Assembly (NCBI RefSeq): GCF_028583545.1
Contig: NZ_CP087106.1
Location: 4,336,501 to 4,400,500 of the forward strand
Reading direction: 5' to 3'
Source: Methylobacterium sp. NMS14P
Lineage (GTDB): Bacteria > Pseudomonadota > Alphaproteobacteria > Rhizobiales > Beijerinckiaceae
DNA: 64,000 nt
The translations under genes were made by a program, and so were the position numbers. The notes under the pieces are model-generated. The model did no database searches, was not told the DNA's origin, and worked only from the letters and a program-made list of their open reading frames with translations. This document shows, in pieces, positions 53,479 through 63,275 of this stretch. The first letter of the stretch is position 1; each line of letters starts with the position of its first letter.

Positions 53479-55805
53479 TCCACGACGCCAAGCTGAGCGC
53501 CGAGCGCACCGCCGGCACCACGCCGGCCCTCGACAACGTCAGCCGCCGCGGCATCCTCGGCGGCGCCGGCGCGCTGGTTCTGGCGCTCTCGCTGCGCCCC
53601 GCCCGGGCCGACGAGACCCAGACCAAGGAGCAGAAGGAGCAGAAGTTCGGCGCCGACGGCATGCCGCACGGCTGGCGCGACGATCCGAAGATCTTCGTCG
53701 CCATCGCGCCGGACGGCACCGTCACGGTGACCAACCACCGCTCCGACATGGGCCAGGGCATCCGCACCTCGGTGGCCTTCACGGTCGCCGACGAGCTGGA
53801 GGCCGACTGGTCGAAGGTGAAGGTCGTCCAGGCCTGGGGCGACGAGACCCGCTTCGGCAACCAGGACACCGACGGCTCGCGCTCGACCCGCCACTTCTTC
53901 CAGCACTTCCGCCACGCCGGCGCCGCCGCGCGGCTGATGCTGATCCAGGCGGCGGCCAAGCAGTGGGGCGTGCCGGCCTCCGAGGTGACGGCCGTCAACC
54001 ACACGCTGACCCACGCTAAGTCGGGTCGCACCCTCGGCTACGGCGCGGTCGCCAAGGCCGCCGCCGAGCTGCCGGTTCCGACCGACGTCAAGCTGAAGGA
54101 CCCCAAGGACTTCCGCTACATCGGCACCGGCAAGGTCGGGCTGATCGACAACTTCGACATCACCACCGGCAAGGCGATCTACGGCCTCGACACCAAGCTC
54201 GACGGGATGCTGTACGCGGTCGTCGCGCGCCCGGCCGTCTACGGCGGCAAGGTGAAGTCCTTCGACGACGGCGAGGCCAAGAAGGTCCCGGGCGTCGTGA
54301 AGATCTTCAAGATCGACGGCGGCGAGATCCCGTCCGAGTTCATGCCGCTCGGCGGCGTGGCGGTGGTCGCCAAGAACACGTGGTCGGCCATGAAGGCCCG
54401 CGACGCCCTCAAGATCACCTGGGACGACGGCCCGAACGCCGGCTACGACACCGACGCGTTCCGCAAGGAGCTGGAGGCCGCCGCCCGCAAGCCCGGCAAG
54501 GTCGTGCGCACGCAGGGCGACGTCGACGGCGCCATGGCGAAGGCCAAGACCAAGGTTCAGGCCGAGTACTTCGTGCCCCACCTCGCCCAGGCGCCGATGG
54601 AGCCCCCGGCGGCCGTGGCCCGCGTGAAGGACGGGTTCTGCGAGGCCTGGGCCTGCGTGCAGGGTCCGCAGGCGGCCAACGACCGCCTGATGAAGGCGCT
54701 CAAGCTGCCCGACGACAAGGTCAAGGTGAACGTGACGCTGCTCGGCGGCGGGTTCGGGCGCAAGTCCAAGCCCGACTACGTGGTCGAGGCGGCGCTCTGC
54801 TCGCAGGCCGTCGGCGGCGCGCCGGTGAAGCTCGCCTGGACCCGCGAGGACGACCTCCACCACGGCTTCTACCACACGATCTCGGTGGAGCACCTGGAGG
54901 CCGGCCTCGACGAGAAGGGCATGCCGGTGGCGTGGCTGCACCGCTCGGTGGCGCCGACGATCGGCTCGATCTTCGCGCCCGACCCGAAGCACGAGCTGCC
55001 GTTCGAGCTCGGGATGGGGCTGGTCAACACGCCGCTCAACATCCCGAACATGCGGCTGGAGAACCCCGAGGCCGCCGCGCATGTCCGCGTCGGCTGGTTC
55101 CGCTCGGTGTCGAACATCCCGCACGCCTTCGCGATCCAGTCCTTCGTGTCGGAACTGGCGCACGCCGCCGGCCGCGAGCCGAAGGAGTACCTGCTCGAAC
55201 TCATCGGACCCGATCGCAAGATCAGCCCGACCGAGATCGGCGACGTCTGGAACTACGGCGAGGATCCCAAGCGCTACCCGATCGAGACCGGGCGCCTGCG
55301 CGGCGTGATCGAGGCGGCCGCCAAGGGCGCGGGCTGGGGACGGCAGATGCCCAAGGGCAGCGGCCTCGGCGTCGCCGGCCACTACAGCTTCGTCACCTAC
55401 ACGGCGGTGGCGGCCGAGGTGGAGGTCGACGACAAGGGTCAGGTGACGGTGAAGGCGATCGACATCGCGGTCGATTGCGGGCCGCAGGTGAACCCGGAGC
55501 GCATCCGCTCGCAGATGGAGGGCGCTGTGGTCATGGGGATGGGGCTCGCCCTCACCTCCGAGATCACCTTCAAGCAGGGACGGGCGGTGCAGAACAACTT
55601 CGACGGCTACGAGGTCCTCCGGATCGACGCCGCCCCGAAGGCGGTTCGCGTGCACCTCGTGCCGACCGGAAACTGGGACGGCCCGCTCGGCGGCGTCGGC
55701 GAGCCCGGCGTGCCGCCGGTGGCGCCGGCCATCGCCAACGCGATCTTCGCGGCCACGGGCCGGCGGGTGCGGCAGCTGCCGATCCGCGATCAGCTGAGCG
55801 CCTGA
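53475..55805 (+). CDS. molybdenum hydroxylase large subunit (isoquinoline oxidoreductase beta type), Tat-exported
   Basis: A 776-residue molybdopterin-binding subunit. The likely start is the GTG at 53475 ([10 protein letters not shown]), preceded by GGGAGAG. A Tat motif [18 protein letters not shown] occurs at residues 22-39, so the complex is probably periplasmic. Molybdopterin motifs include [13 protein letters not shown] and, near the C-terminus, [20 protein letters not shown] with the active-site Glu. No FAD subunit or cytochrome is encoded next to it, so the electron acceptor is unknown. Substrate unknown: aldehyde or N-heterocycle are both possible. Confidence 0.93.
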   Translation: MIHDAKLSAERTAGTTPALDNVSRRGILGGAGALVLALSLRPARADETQTKEQKEQKFGADGMPHGWRDDPKIFVAIAPDGTVTVTNHRSDMGQGIRTSVAFTVADELEADWSKVKVVQAWGDETRFGNQDTDGSRSTRHFFQHFRHAGAAARLMLIQAAAKQWGVPASEVTAVNHTLTHAKSGRTLGYGAVAKAAAELPVPTDVKLKDPKDFRYIGTGKVGLIDNFDITTGKAIYGLDTKLDGMLYAVVARPAVYGGKVKSFDDGEAKKVPGVVKIFKIDGGEIPSEFMPLGGVAVVAKNTWSAMKARDALKITWDDGPNAGYDTDAFRKELEAAARKPGKVVRTQGDVDGAMAKAKTKVQAEYFVPHLAQAPMEPPAAVARVKDGFCEAWACVQGPQAANDRLMKALKLPDDKVKVNVTLLGGGFGRKSKPDYVVEAALCSQAVGGAPVKLAWTREDDLHHGFYHTISVEHLEAGLDEKGMPVAWLHRSVAPTIGSIFAPDPKHELPFELGMGLVNTPLNIPNMRLENPEAAAHVRVGWFRSVSNIPHAFAIQSFVSELAHAAGREPKEYLLELIGPDRKISPTEIGDVWNYGEDPKRYPIETGRLRGVIEAAAKGAGWGRQMPKGSGLGVAGHYSFVTYTAVAAEVEVDDKGQVTVKAIDIAVDCGPQVNPERIRSQMEGAVVMGMGLALTSEITFKQGRAVQNNFDGYEVLRIDAAPKAVRVHLVPTGNWDGPLGGVGEPGVPPVAPAIANAIFAATGRRVRQLPIRDQLSA

Positions 55806-55828
55806 ACCGCCACCCGTCGCGAGGCGTT

Positions 55829-55862
55829 GGGGCCGTGGGGGAACCCGCGGCCCCACGTTTTT
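55829..55862 (+). terminator. rho-independent terminator after the molybdenum hydroxylase genes
   Basis: Stem GGGGCCGTGGG / CCCGCGGCCCC with one G-T pair and loop GGAA, followed three bases later by five T residues (55858-55862). It starts 23 bases after the stop codon. Confidence 0.9.
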
Positions 55863-55879
55863 GGAAAGTACCCGACCCG

Positions 55880-56263
55880 ATGATGCGTCCCGCCCTGACG
55901 GCCTGCCTGACCCTGATCCTGACGGCGGCCCCCGCCCTCGCCTCGCCCTGCGGCGACCGGATCGACAGCGTCTCCAAGCGGGTCCAGGCCGAGCTGACCC
56001 AGTCGATCTCCGCCTCGACCAGCGGCCAGGGCAACGCAGCCAAGCGCGGCGGCGAGGGCGTCACCGGGACCGAGGGCCAGCGGGCGAACGAGTCGCCGCA
56101 GGCGCCGCCGGAGAAGTCGGCCCAGGCCGGCCAGGGCGCGGACGCCGCCCAGCAGGCGAAGGTCGCCCTGGAGGAGGCGCGCACGGCGGATCAGAAGGGC
56201 GACGCGAAGGCGTGCGAGGCGGCGCTCACCCGCGCCGAGCAGCAGCTGAAGAAGGCGCCGTGA
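55880..56263 (+). CDS. small exported hypothetical protein
   Basis: A 127-residue exported protein with a signal peptide (MMRPALTACLTLILTAAPAL, ending near ALAS), a Cys after it (SPCGDR), a Gln/Ala/Gly-rich middle and a helical C-terminus (AKVALEEARTADQKGDAKAC, then ALTRAEQQLKK). Two Cys could form a disulfide. The helical end looks like a short TPR-like or coiled segment. Function unknown. It begins 18 bases after a strong terminator, so it needs its own promoter. Confidence 0.75.
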   Translation: MMRPALTACLTLILTAAPALASPCGDRIDSVSKRVQAELTQSISASTSGQGNAAKRGGEGVTGTEGQRANESPQAPPEKSAQAGQGADAAQQAKVALEEARTADQKGDAKACEAALTRAEQQLKKAP

Positions 56264-56302
56264 GGCGCTGATACGCTTTTTGGTTGTCCGCTTCGGTCCC
56301 AC

Positions 56303-56395
56303 CGTCTCTGCGAGCGGAGCGAAGCAACCCAGGGTCACGCCAGGCCTTCCGAGGTCGCGCTGCCCTGGGTCACTTCGCTTCGCTCGTGATGACGG
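56303..56395. repeat. family I dispersed palindrome, copy 5
   Basis: Arms at 56303-56340 (CTCTGCGAGCGGAGCGAAGC, AACCCAGGG) and 56363-56395 (CCCTGGGTCAC, TTCGCTTCGCTCGTGATGAC), between the small exported protein gene (+) and the DUF1194 gene (-). The right arm has TTCGCTT where other copies have TTCGCTG. Confidence 0.9.
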
Positions 56396-56509
56396 AGAGA
56401 GCGACACCCGGAGCCTTCGTCATGTCCGAGCCGGCCCGTCACGGCAGGCTCAGTGCCGGCCGCAAGCGCGATTCGATCCGCGTGACGTACGCCCGGGGAA
56501 AGAGCCCGA

Positions 56510-57292
56510 TCACCGCCCCAGCGCGCTGATTTCGATCACGAACTTCCGCCGCAGCGCCCGCGCGAAGTCGCCGTAGCCGGCGGCCGCCAGCAGGAACGCC
56601 CCCGGGCCGCCGATGACGTGCGCGCGGTACCACTGCTCCAGGCCCGTGCGCTCCTGCGGCAGCGGGGTCGGGAGCAGGCCGTAGCCGGGCGCCCGGTAGG
56701 CACCGGCCCCGACCACGTCGTTCTCGCCCGGTACCAGGATCGGCAGGCCGTTGATCGTCGCGCCGGTGTCGAGCAGCGACCGGTGCGCCTCCGCGAGGCT
56801 GTCGGCGTCGGTGCAGTTGTCGATCCCGTCGCCGGAGACGTCGACCACCACGCGCTCGGCCGGGACCGGAAGCGCCGGGAGCACGGCGGCGGTCACCGTG
56901 CGGAACATCTGGCCGAGGCAGGTGAACTCGCCCGCCTGCCGCGGGGTGGCCCGCACCAGGGCCGCGGTCGCCGCGGCGTCGGCCCGGCCGGCGATCCGCC
57001 GCCAGCCGACCGCGAGGTTCGCCCGGTCCGCCCAGGTGACCATCGCGAACAGGATCCCGCCCGGGTTGCCGGTGATCGCGCCGAGGACCGACGGATCCTC
57101 CAGGGCCTCGGCGATGCCCTCCATCTGCAGCCGGAAGCGCGCGTCGTCGACGGATTGCGACACGTCCACCGAGACGACCAGCGCGGTGGCGACGCTCTCG
57201 GGCGCGGCGGCGGCCGGAGCCAGGCCGAGGAGCAGGAGGCCGGCGCTCCGCAGCGCGCCGCGGCGGATCCGTCGCGAACCCGTCCGCATCAT
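56510..57292 (-). CDS. DUF1194 (VWA-like) exported protein
   Basis: A 260-residue exported protein of the DUF1194 family. The signal peptide covers about residues 1-28 (RRIRRGALRSAGLLLLGLA, ending near AAAAP). The domain is von Willebrand factor A-like, with a MIDAS-type VVSVDVSQSVDDARF (DxSxS) and a second metal-site segment VVDVSGDGIDNCTDAD. Its role is unknown. Two ATG codons at 57292 and 57289 are possible starts. Confidence 0.88.
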   Translation of the reverse strand: MMRTGSRRIRRGALRSAGLLLLGLAPAAAAPESVATALVVSVDVSQSVDDARFRLQMEGIAEALEDPSVLGAITGNPGGILFAMVTWADRANLAVGWRRIAGRADAAATAALVRATPRQAGEFTCLGQMFRTVTAAVLPALPVPAERVVVDVSGDGIDNCTDADSLAEAHRSLLDTGATINGLPILVPGENDVVGAGAYRAPGYGLLPTPLPQERTGLEQWYRAHVIGGPGAFLLAAAGYGDFARALRRKFVIEISALGR

Positions 57293-57601
57293 CGGCCTCG
57301 GCGCTCCCGGAAGGCGCGGCCCTGCGGCCGTCGCGCATCCGTTAGGCCACGTTTCGACGTCGCGCGAAACCGGCCTTTCGGGGGGCCCGCCGCGCGGACC
57401 CACCGGTCGGACCGACGCGCCGCGGGACGGACCCGGATGCGCGTCGGCAGGTGTCATTCGGGCGCGAGGCCCGGCCCCGTTGAGGAGGGTTCGCTCCGGC
57501 GGCGGTAGCCCGCTCATCTCGGAGGTCGCCCGTCCTCCGGCCCCATCCCTGGGCCGGCCGCGGGGTCGTCGAGGGCGGCCTCGGCCGCCCCGGAAGGCGG
57601 C
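57293..57601. other. intergenic region, no gene supported
   Basis: A 309-base gap between two minus-strand genes, containing the hairpin at 57573-57590 described separately and possibly the promoter of the DUF1194 gene. It is open in frame with that gene upstream of its start, but the sequence has no conserved character. Confidence 0.5.
57573..57590 (-). terminator. putative hairpin downstream of the 74-residue protein gene
   Basis: A seven-base stem GGGCGGC / GCCGCCC with a four-base loop, 12 bases after the stop of the minus-strand gene at 57602-57826. No T-run follows, so termination is uncertain. Confidence 0.35.
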
Positions 57602-57826
57602 TCAGGCCGCCGCGGCCGCGAGGGCGTGCGGGTTGCCGTTCAGGCCGGCGCAGAGATCGTCGATCTCGGCGAGGTCCAGCGCGTCGCCGGCCCGGCCGGC
57701 GATGGTGTCGATCAGGTGATCCTGCCGGGGGTCGAAGGGGTGACCCTGCATCCGGTAGAACTGGTAGTAGCGCAGCGCCGCCAGGACGGTGTCGCGCTCG
57801 CGGTCGGTTACGGTGAAGTGCTGCAT
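57602..57826 (-). CDS. small hypothetical protein
   Basis: A 74-residue acidic soluble protein that appears all-helical (HFTVTDRERDTVLAALRYYQ, then DPRQDHLIDTIAG, then AEIDDLCAGLN). The ATG at 57826 is preceded by AAGGGGAAG at a distance of about nine bases. No family recognised. It lies 240 bases beyond the end of the sirtuin gene on the same strand. Confidence 0.65.
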   Translation of the reverse strand: MQHFTVTDRERDTVLAALRYYQFYRMQGHPFDPRQDHLIDTIAGRAGDALDLAEIDDLCAGLNGNPHALAAAAA

Positions 57827-58066
57827 GGGTAGTTGCTTCCCCTTGTGGCTTCAACGAACGCTCGGGTAGGCCGCGACGCCGATCCCGAGCTTGACTGTTG
57901 TAACCCGTGGGCAACTGCCCGACCAGTTCTTGACAGCTCGCGCCGATGTGATTCGCGTCATTTAAGATTGCGGTCCTATCCCGGATCGGGCGTGCACGGA
58001 TCGGGAAACCTTTTCCGCACAACGGCTTGGCAGGCCTGTTCGCGAGCGCCGCGCGGTCGCGCCCTC

Positions 58067-58780
58067 CTAGAGGCCGAGCTCGGCCAGGTAGCGCGGCAGC
58101 GCGGCGCTCGCCGGCCCGTAGCGGGCATCGTCGAAGGCGTCGGCGTTGTCGGACGGCTCCAGGTTGACCTCGCAGGTCGGGATGCCGAGGGCCCGGGCCT
58201 GCCGCACGTAGCCCGCCGCCGGGTAGACCGCCCCCGACGTGCCCGCGGCCACGAACAGGTCGGCCGCGGCCAACGCCGCCTCGATCGCGTCGAGGTGCAT
58301 CGGCATCTCGCCGAACCAGACCACGTCGGGCCGCAGGCTGCCCGCCGCGCCGCAGGCTGGGCACTCATCCGCCCGGCTCAGGTCGGCGCGCCACGGCGTG
58401 ACCGCGCCGCAGGCGCAGCAGCGGGCCTTGAGCAGCTCGCCGTGCATGTGGGTGACCGCCCGCGAGCCGGCCCGCTCGTGCAGGTCGTCGACGTTCTGGG
58501 TGCACAGGAACAGCCGCCCGCCCCGGTCGGCGATCCGCGCCTCGGCCCGCGCCAGGGCGCGGTGCGAGGCGTTCGGCTCGGCCGCGACCACGCCGCGGCG
58601 GCGATGGTCGTAGAAGTCGAGCACCGTGTCGGGGTCGGCCGCGTAGGCCTCCGGGGTGGCGAGCTTCATCGGGTCGAACCGCGCCCAGATCCCGTTGCGA
58701 TCCCGGAACGTGCCGAGCCCACTCTCGGCCGAGACGCCGGCCCCGGTGAGCACGAAGATCGTCCTGGGATGGTCCGTCAC
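58067..58780 (-). CDS. cobB: NAD-dependent protein deacylase, SIR2/CobB family
   Basis: A 237-residue sirtuin that removes acetyl or acyl groups from lysine using NAD+. NAD motifs are GAGVSAESGLGTFRD and TQNVDDLHERAGS with catalytic His in ITHMHG-like VTHMHGE. The zinc cysteines are CCACG and CPACG. Tyr and Arg in the DFYDHRRRG segment match the class III positions that favour succinyl- or malonyl-lysine. The start is a GTG at 58780. It is a possible eraser for the PatZ-like enzyme at 28872-31547. Confidence 0.93.
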   Translation of the reverse strand: MTDHPRTIFVLTGAGVSAESGLGTFRDRNGIWARFDPMKLATPEAYAADPDTVLDFYDHRRRGVVAAEPNASHRALARAEARIADRGGRLFLCTQNVDDLHERAGSRAVTHMHGELLKARCCACGAVTPWRADLSRADECPACGAAGSLRPDVVWFGEMPMHLDAIEAALAAADLFVAAGTSGAVYPAAGYVRQARALGIPTCEVNLEPSDNADAFDDARYGPASAALPRYLAELGL

Positions 58781-58900
58781 GCGCGGCTCCTGTTCGCCCG
58801 AGAATGGCCGGATATGTCCGCTGGTTGGCGGCGCGGTTTCTTTCCCACTGGGTCCCGCCGATGAATGCTGCGACTCGCTTCACCGAGCGAGAGACACGAA

Positions 58901-59461
58901 ATGTCCGATGTTGCGCTGCTGGTCATCGATGTCCAGGAATCCTTCCGGCACAGGCCCTTCTGGAACGACGCCGATGTCCCGCCCTTCACCGCGCGCCTGC
59001 AGGCACTCATCGACGGCGCCGCCGCGCGGCGGATCCCGGTCCTGCAGGTCTTCCACGTGGCCGAGAGCGGCCCGTTCGCCATCGCCTCCGGCCATGTCCG
59101 CACCCTCGAGCCGGTCGTGATCGCGCCGACGGCCACGTTCCACAAGCGCCGGCACAGCGCCCTGGTCGACAGCGGCCTGTCGGGCTGGCTGATGCAGCAC
59201 GGCATCCGCCGGCTGATCGTGTCGGGCATCCGGACCGAGCAGTGCTGCGAGACCACGGCCCGCCACGCCTCCGACAGCGGCTGGCAGGTCGACTATGTGA
59301 CCGAGGCCACCCTCACCTTCGCCATGACCCACCCGGACGGCCGCCGCTTCGGCGCGGACGACATCAAGGCCCGCACCGAGCTGGTGCTGACCGACCGGTT
59401 CGCCCGAATCGCCACCGTGGCCCAGGCGCTCGCCGGCCCGGACCTGCCGGTCGCCGCGTGA
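58901..59461 (+). CDS. cysteine hydrolase, isochorismatase family
   Basis: A 186-residue alpha/beta hydrolase-like protein. The triad is Asp in LLVIDVQESF, Lys in TFHKRRHSAL and Cys in GIRTEQCCETTARHA. Family members hydrolyse amides such as nicotinamide, biuret and ureidoacrylate, or isochorismate. The start MSDVAL at 58901 is preceded by GAGAGA. Its end overlaps the GTG of a GlxA-type regulator by four bases, so the regulator probably controls this or related amidase/amine metabolism (inference). Confidence 0.9.
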   Translation: MSDVALLVIDVQESFRHRPFWNDADVPPFTARLQALIDGAAARRIPVLQVFHVAESGPFAIASGHVRTLEPVVIAPTATFHKRRHSALVDSGLSGWLMQHGIRRLIVSGIRTEQCCETTARHASDSGWQVDYVTEATLTFAMTHPDGRRFGADDIKARTELVLTDRFARIATVAQALAGPDLPVAA

Positions 59462-60552
59462 GCGGGGCGGCGCGGCACATCCCGGTCCTCGTGGTCCTGC
59501 CGCCGCGCGCGCTGCTGCTCGACCTCGCCGGCCCGCTGGAGGTCCTGCGGATCGCCGGCACCGTCCAGGACCGGGTCGGCTTCGCGGTGGCGTACGCGGC
59601 GCCGCGGGCGCGCACCCGCTGCTCGATCGGGCTCGACCTGGGCGGTGCCGGACCTCTGCCGGATACGGTGGCCGATGGCACGATCGTGATCCTGCCGGGC
59701 TCCGCGACGTGGGTGCTCGGCGACGCGCCCGACGCGGCGGCCGACGCCGACGCGGAGGCCGAGATCGTCGCGTGGCTCCGCGCCGTCATCCGGCCGGGCC
59801 ACATCGTGGCGACCGTGTGCGAGGGCGCGCTGCTGGCGGCGCGGGCCGGGCTCCTCGACGGCTACGCCTGCACCACCCACCATGCCAGCTGCGACCGGCT
59901 GACGGCGGCGGCGCCCCGGGCCCGGGTCCTGGAGAACCGCCTGTTCGTGCAGGACCGCGACCGGTACAGCAGCGCCGGCGTCACGGCCGGCATCGACCTG
60001 ATGCTGCACCTCGTGGCGGAGTGGGCGGGCCCGGCGACGGCGGTCGCCGTCGCGCGGACGCTCGTCGTGTACATGCGGCGCGGGCCCGACGATCCCCAGC
60101 TCTCGCCCTGGCTCGAGGGGCGCAGCCATCTGCACCCGGCGGTGCACCGGGCCCAGGACGCGATCGCCGCCGACCCGGCCCGGGACTGGTCGCCGGCGCT
60201 GCTAGGCCGGGTTGCGGGCGCGAGCCCGCGCAACCTCGCGCGGCTGTTCCGGCTCCACGCCGGCATGACCGTGACGGACGCGGTCAACCGGTCCCGCGTC
60301 GCGCTGGCCCGGGATCTGATCGCGCAGAGCGACCTCGGCCTGGAGCGGGTCGCCGAACGGGCCGGCTTCGGCTCCGCCCGGCACATGCGGCGCGTCTGGC
60401 GGCAGTTCCACGCGGCGGCGCCGTCGAGCCTGCGCACCGGATCCTCCGACGAGACCTCCGCGCAGCTCATCCAGCGGCCTGTCGGCCGGGGTTCGGTACG
60501 GCCCCCCGCGAGACAATCGTCCTTGCGAGCGGAGCGAAGCAATCCAGGGTAG
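59458..60552 (+). CDS. GlxA family transcriptional regulator (DJ-1/PfpI plus AraC domain)
   Basis: A 364-residue protein starting with GTG at 59458. The N-terminal half is a DJ-1/PfpI-like domain with Cys in ATVCEGALLAARAGLLDG; the C-terminal half has an AraC-type double helix-turn-helix (ASPRNLARLFRLHAGM, then LERVAERAGFGSARHMRRVW). The last ten residues ([10 protein letters not shown]) and the stop codon are encoded by the left arm of palindrome copy 6, so the natural end has been replaced by the repeat. Coupled with the isochorismatase gene. Confidence 0.9.
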   Translation: MSGAARHIPVLVVLPPRALLLDLAGPLEVLRIAGTVQDRVGFAVAYAAPRARTRCSIGLDLGGAGPLPDTVADGTIVILPGSATWVLGDAPDAAADADAEAEIVAWLRAVIRPGHIVATVCEGALLAARAGLLDGYACTTHHASCDRLTAAAPRARVLENRLFVQDRDRYSSAGVTAGIDLMLHLVAEWAGPATAVAVARTLVVYMRRGPDDPQLSPWLEGRSHLHPAVHRAQDAIAADPARDWSPALLGRVAGASPRNLARLFRLHAGMTVTDAVNRSRVALARDLIAQSDLGLERVAERAGFGSARHMRRVWRQFHAAAPSSLRTGSSDETSAQLIQRPVGRGSVRPPARQSSLRAERSNPG

Positions 60553-60610
60553 CGCTCCGCTTTCCGGCGTCGCGCGACCCTGGGTCACTTCGCTGCGCTC
60601 GTGATGACGG
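60518..60610. repeat. family I dispersed palindrome, copy 6, overlapping a gene end
   Basis: Arms at 60518-60553 (TTGCGAGCGGAGCGAAGC, AATCCAGGG) and 60578-60610 (CCCTGGGTCAC, TTCGCTGCGCTCGTGATGAC). The left arm supplies the last ten codons and stop of the GlxA-type gene. It lies before the dihydropyrimidinase gene on the same strand. Confidence 0.9.
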
Positions 60611-60787
60611 GAGAGCGACGACGGCCGAAGGCTTCGGCTGGAACCGCGTGCGTCAGGCCGTGCCGCTCGCGGCCCGCTGGACCCGAACGGCCGCCTGTGA
60701 CCTCCTGCGGTGCCGACCCCGTCCGCCCGAATCGGCGCGGACCCTGCATCGGCCCGGCGCGCCCGACGGCGCGGAGGAGTGAGCGGC

Positions 60788-62215
60788 ATGCCCGAATTCG
60801 ACCTTGCCATCCGGGGCGGCACGGTGGTCACCGCGAGCGACACGGTCCGGGCCGATATCGGCGTGCGCGGCGGCCGGATCGTCGCGGTGGCCGAGGGCAT
60901 CGCCGACGCCGCCCGGGTGATCGACGCTTCCGGCCTGCTGGTCCTACCGGGCGGGATCGACAGCCACGTCCACATCGCCCAGGAATCCGGCCCCGGCATC
61001 GTCATGGCCGACGACTTCGCCAGCGCCACCCGGGCGGCGGCGGCCGGCGGCAACACCTGCGTGATGCCGTTCGCGCTCCAGCCCCGGGGCGCCTCCCTGC
61101 GCGGCGCCGTCGACGCCTACCGGGCCAGGGCCGAGGGCCAGTGCCACGTCGACGTGGCGATCCACATGATCATCTCGGACCCGACCGAGGCGGTGCTCGG
61201 CCAGGAGCTGCCGGCTCTGGTCGCCGACGGCTACACCTCGTTCAAGGTCTTCATGACCTACGACGACCTCGTGCTGAACGACCGCCAGCTCCTCGACGTG
61301 TTCCACGTCGCGCGGCGGCAGGGCGCCCGGGTCATGGTCCACGCCGAGGGCTACGACGCGATCCGCTACCTCAGCGAGCGGCTGGAGCGGGCGGGCGAGA
61401 CCAGACCGTACGGCCACGCCCTGTCGCGCCCCGAGATCGTCGAGCGGGAAGCAGCCCACCGGGCGATCAGCCACGCCGAGCTGATCGACCTGCCGATCGT
61501 GATCGTCCACGTCTCGGGCCGCGAAGCGACCGAGCAGATCGCCTGGGCGCAGGCGCGCGGCCTGAAGATCCGGGCCGAGACCTGCCCGCAATACCTGACC
61601 CTGACGGCCGAGGACATGAAGGGGCTCGGCCACGATGACCCGATGGCGGGGGCGAAGTACGTCTGCTCGCCGCCGACGCGGGACGTCGAGAGCCAGGAGG
61701 CGGTCTGGTCGGGGATCCGGTGCGGGATCTTCGACGTGGTCTCGTCCGACCATTGCCCGTTCCGCTACGACGACCCGCAGGGCAAGCTGAACCCGCGGGG
61801 TAAGACCTCCTTCCGCTGGATCCCGAACGGCATCCCCGGCATCGAGACGCGGCTGCCAGTGTTCTTCTCGGAAGGAGTCTCGAAGGGGCGGATCAGCCTC
61901 AACCAGTTCGCCGCGCTGACCGCCACGAACCACGCCAAGCTGTACGGGCTCTACCCGCGCAAGGGCTCGATCGCCCCGGGTTTCGACGCCGACCTCACCC
62001 TGTGGGATCCGAACCGGCGCGAGACCATCCGCCAGGCCAACCTGCACCACGGCTCCGACTACACGCCCTGGGAGGGTTTCGACGTCACCGGCTGGCCGGT
62101 GGTGACCATCGCGGGCGGGCAGGTCATCGCCGAGGACGGCCGGGTCCTGTCCGAGCCGGGGCGCGGGCGTGTGCTCGACCGGGCCGTCGATCCGGCCGAG
62201 CGGCGGGAGGCCTGA
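60788..62215 (+). CDS. hydA: dihydropyrimidinase / hydantoinase
   Basis: A 475-residue metal-dependent amidohydrolase that opens dihydropyrimidines or hydantoins. Metal-binding elements are DSHVHIAQ, the carboxylated lysine in SFKVFMTYDD, IVHVSG and the late SSDHCPF. The SFRWIPNGIPGIETRLPVFF segment is characteristic of the hydantoinase/allantoinase group. Start at the ATG at 60788 (MPEFDLAIRGGTVV). It is followed 48 bases later by an ABC transporter gene on the same strand, forming an import-and-degrade cluster. Confidence 0.93.
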   Translation: MPEFDLAIRGGTVVTASDTVRADIGVRGGRIVAVAEGIADAARVIDASGLLVLPGGIDSHVHIAQESGPGIVMADDFASATRAAAAGGNTCVMPFALQPRGASLRGAVDAYRARAEGQCHVDVAIHMIISDPTEAVLGQELPALVADGYTSFKVFMTYDDLVLNDRQLLDVFHVARRQGARVMVHAEGYDAIRYLSERLERAGETRPYGHALSRPEIVEREAAHRAISHAELIDLPIVIVHVSGREATEQIAWAQARGLKIRAETCPQYLTLTAEDMKGLGHDDPMAGAKYVCSPPTRDVESQEAVWSGIRCGIFDVVSSDHCPFRYDDPQGKLNPRGKTSFRWIPNGIPGIETRLPVFFSEGVSKGRISLNQFAALTATNHAKLYGLYPRKGSIAPGFDADLTLWDPNRRETIRQANLHHGSDYTPWEGFDVTGWPVVTIAGGQVIAEDGRVLSEPGRGRVLDRAVDPAERREA

Positions 62216-62263
62216 AGGCCACACTGGCTCGCCGCTTGCTTGCAGCGCCCGGGGGAGAACCGC

Positions 62264-63259
<996 letters not shown>

Positions 63260-63275
63260 CAGGACGGAGACGACG

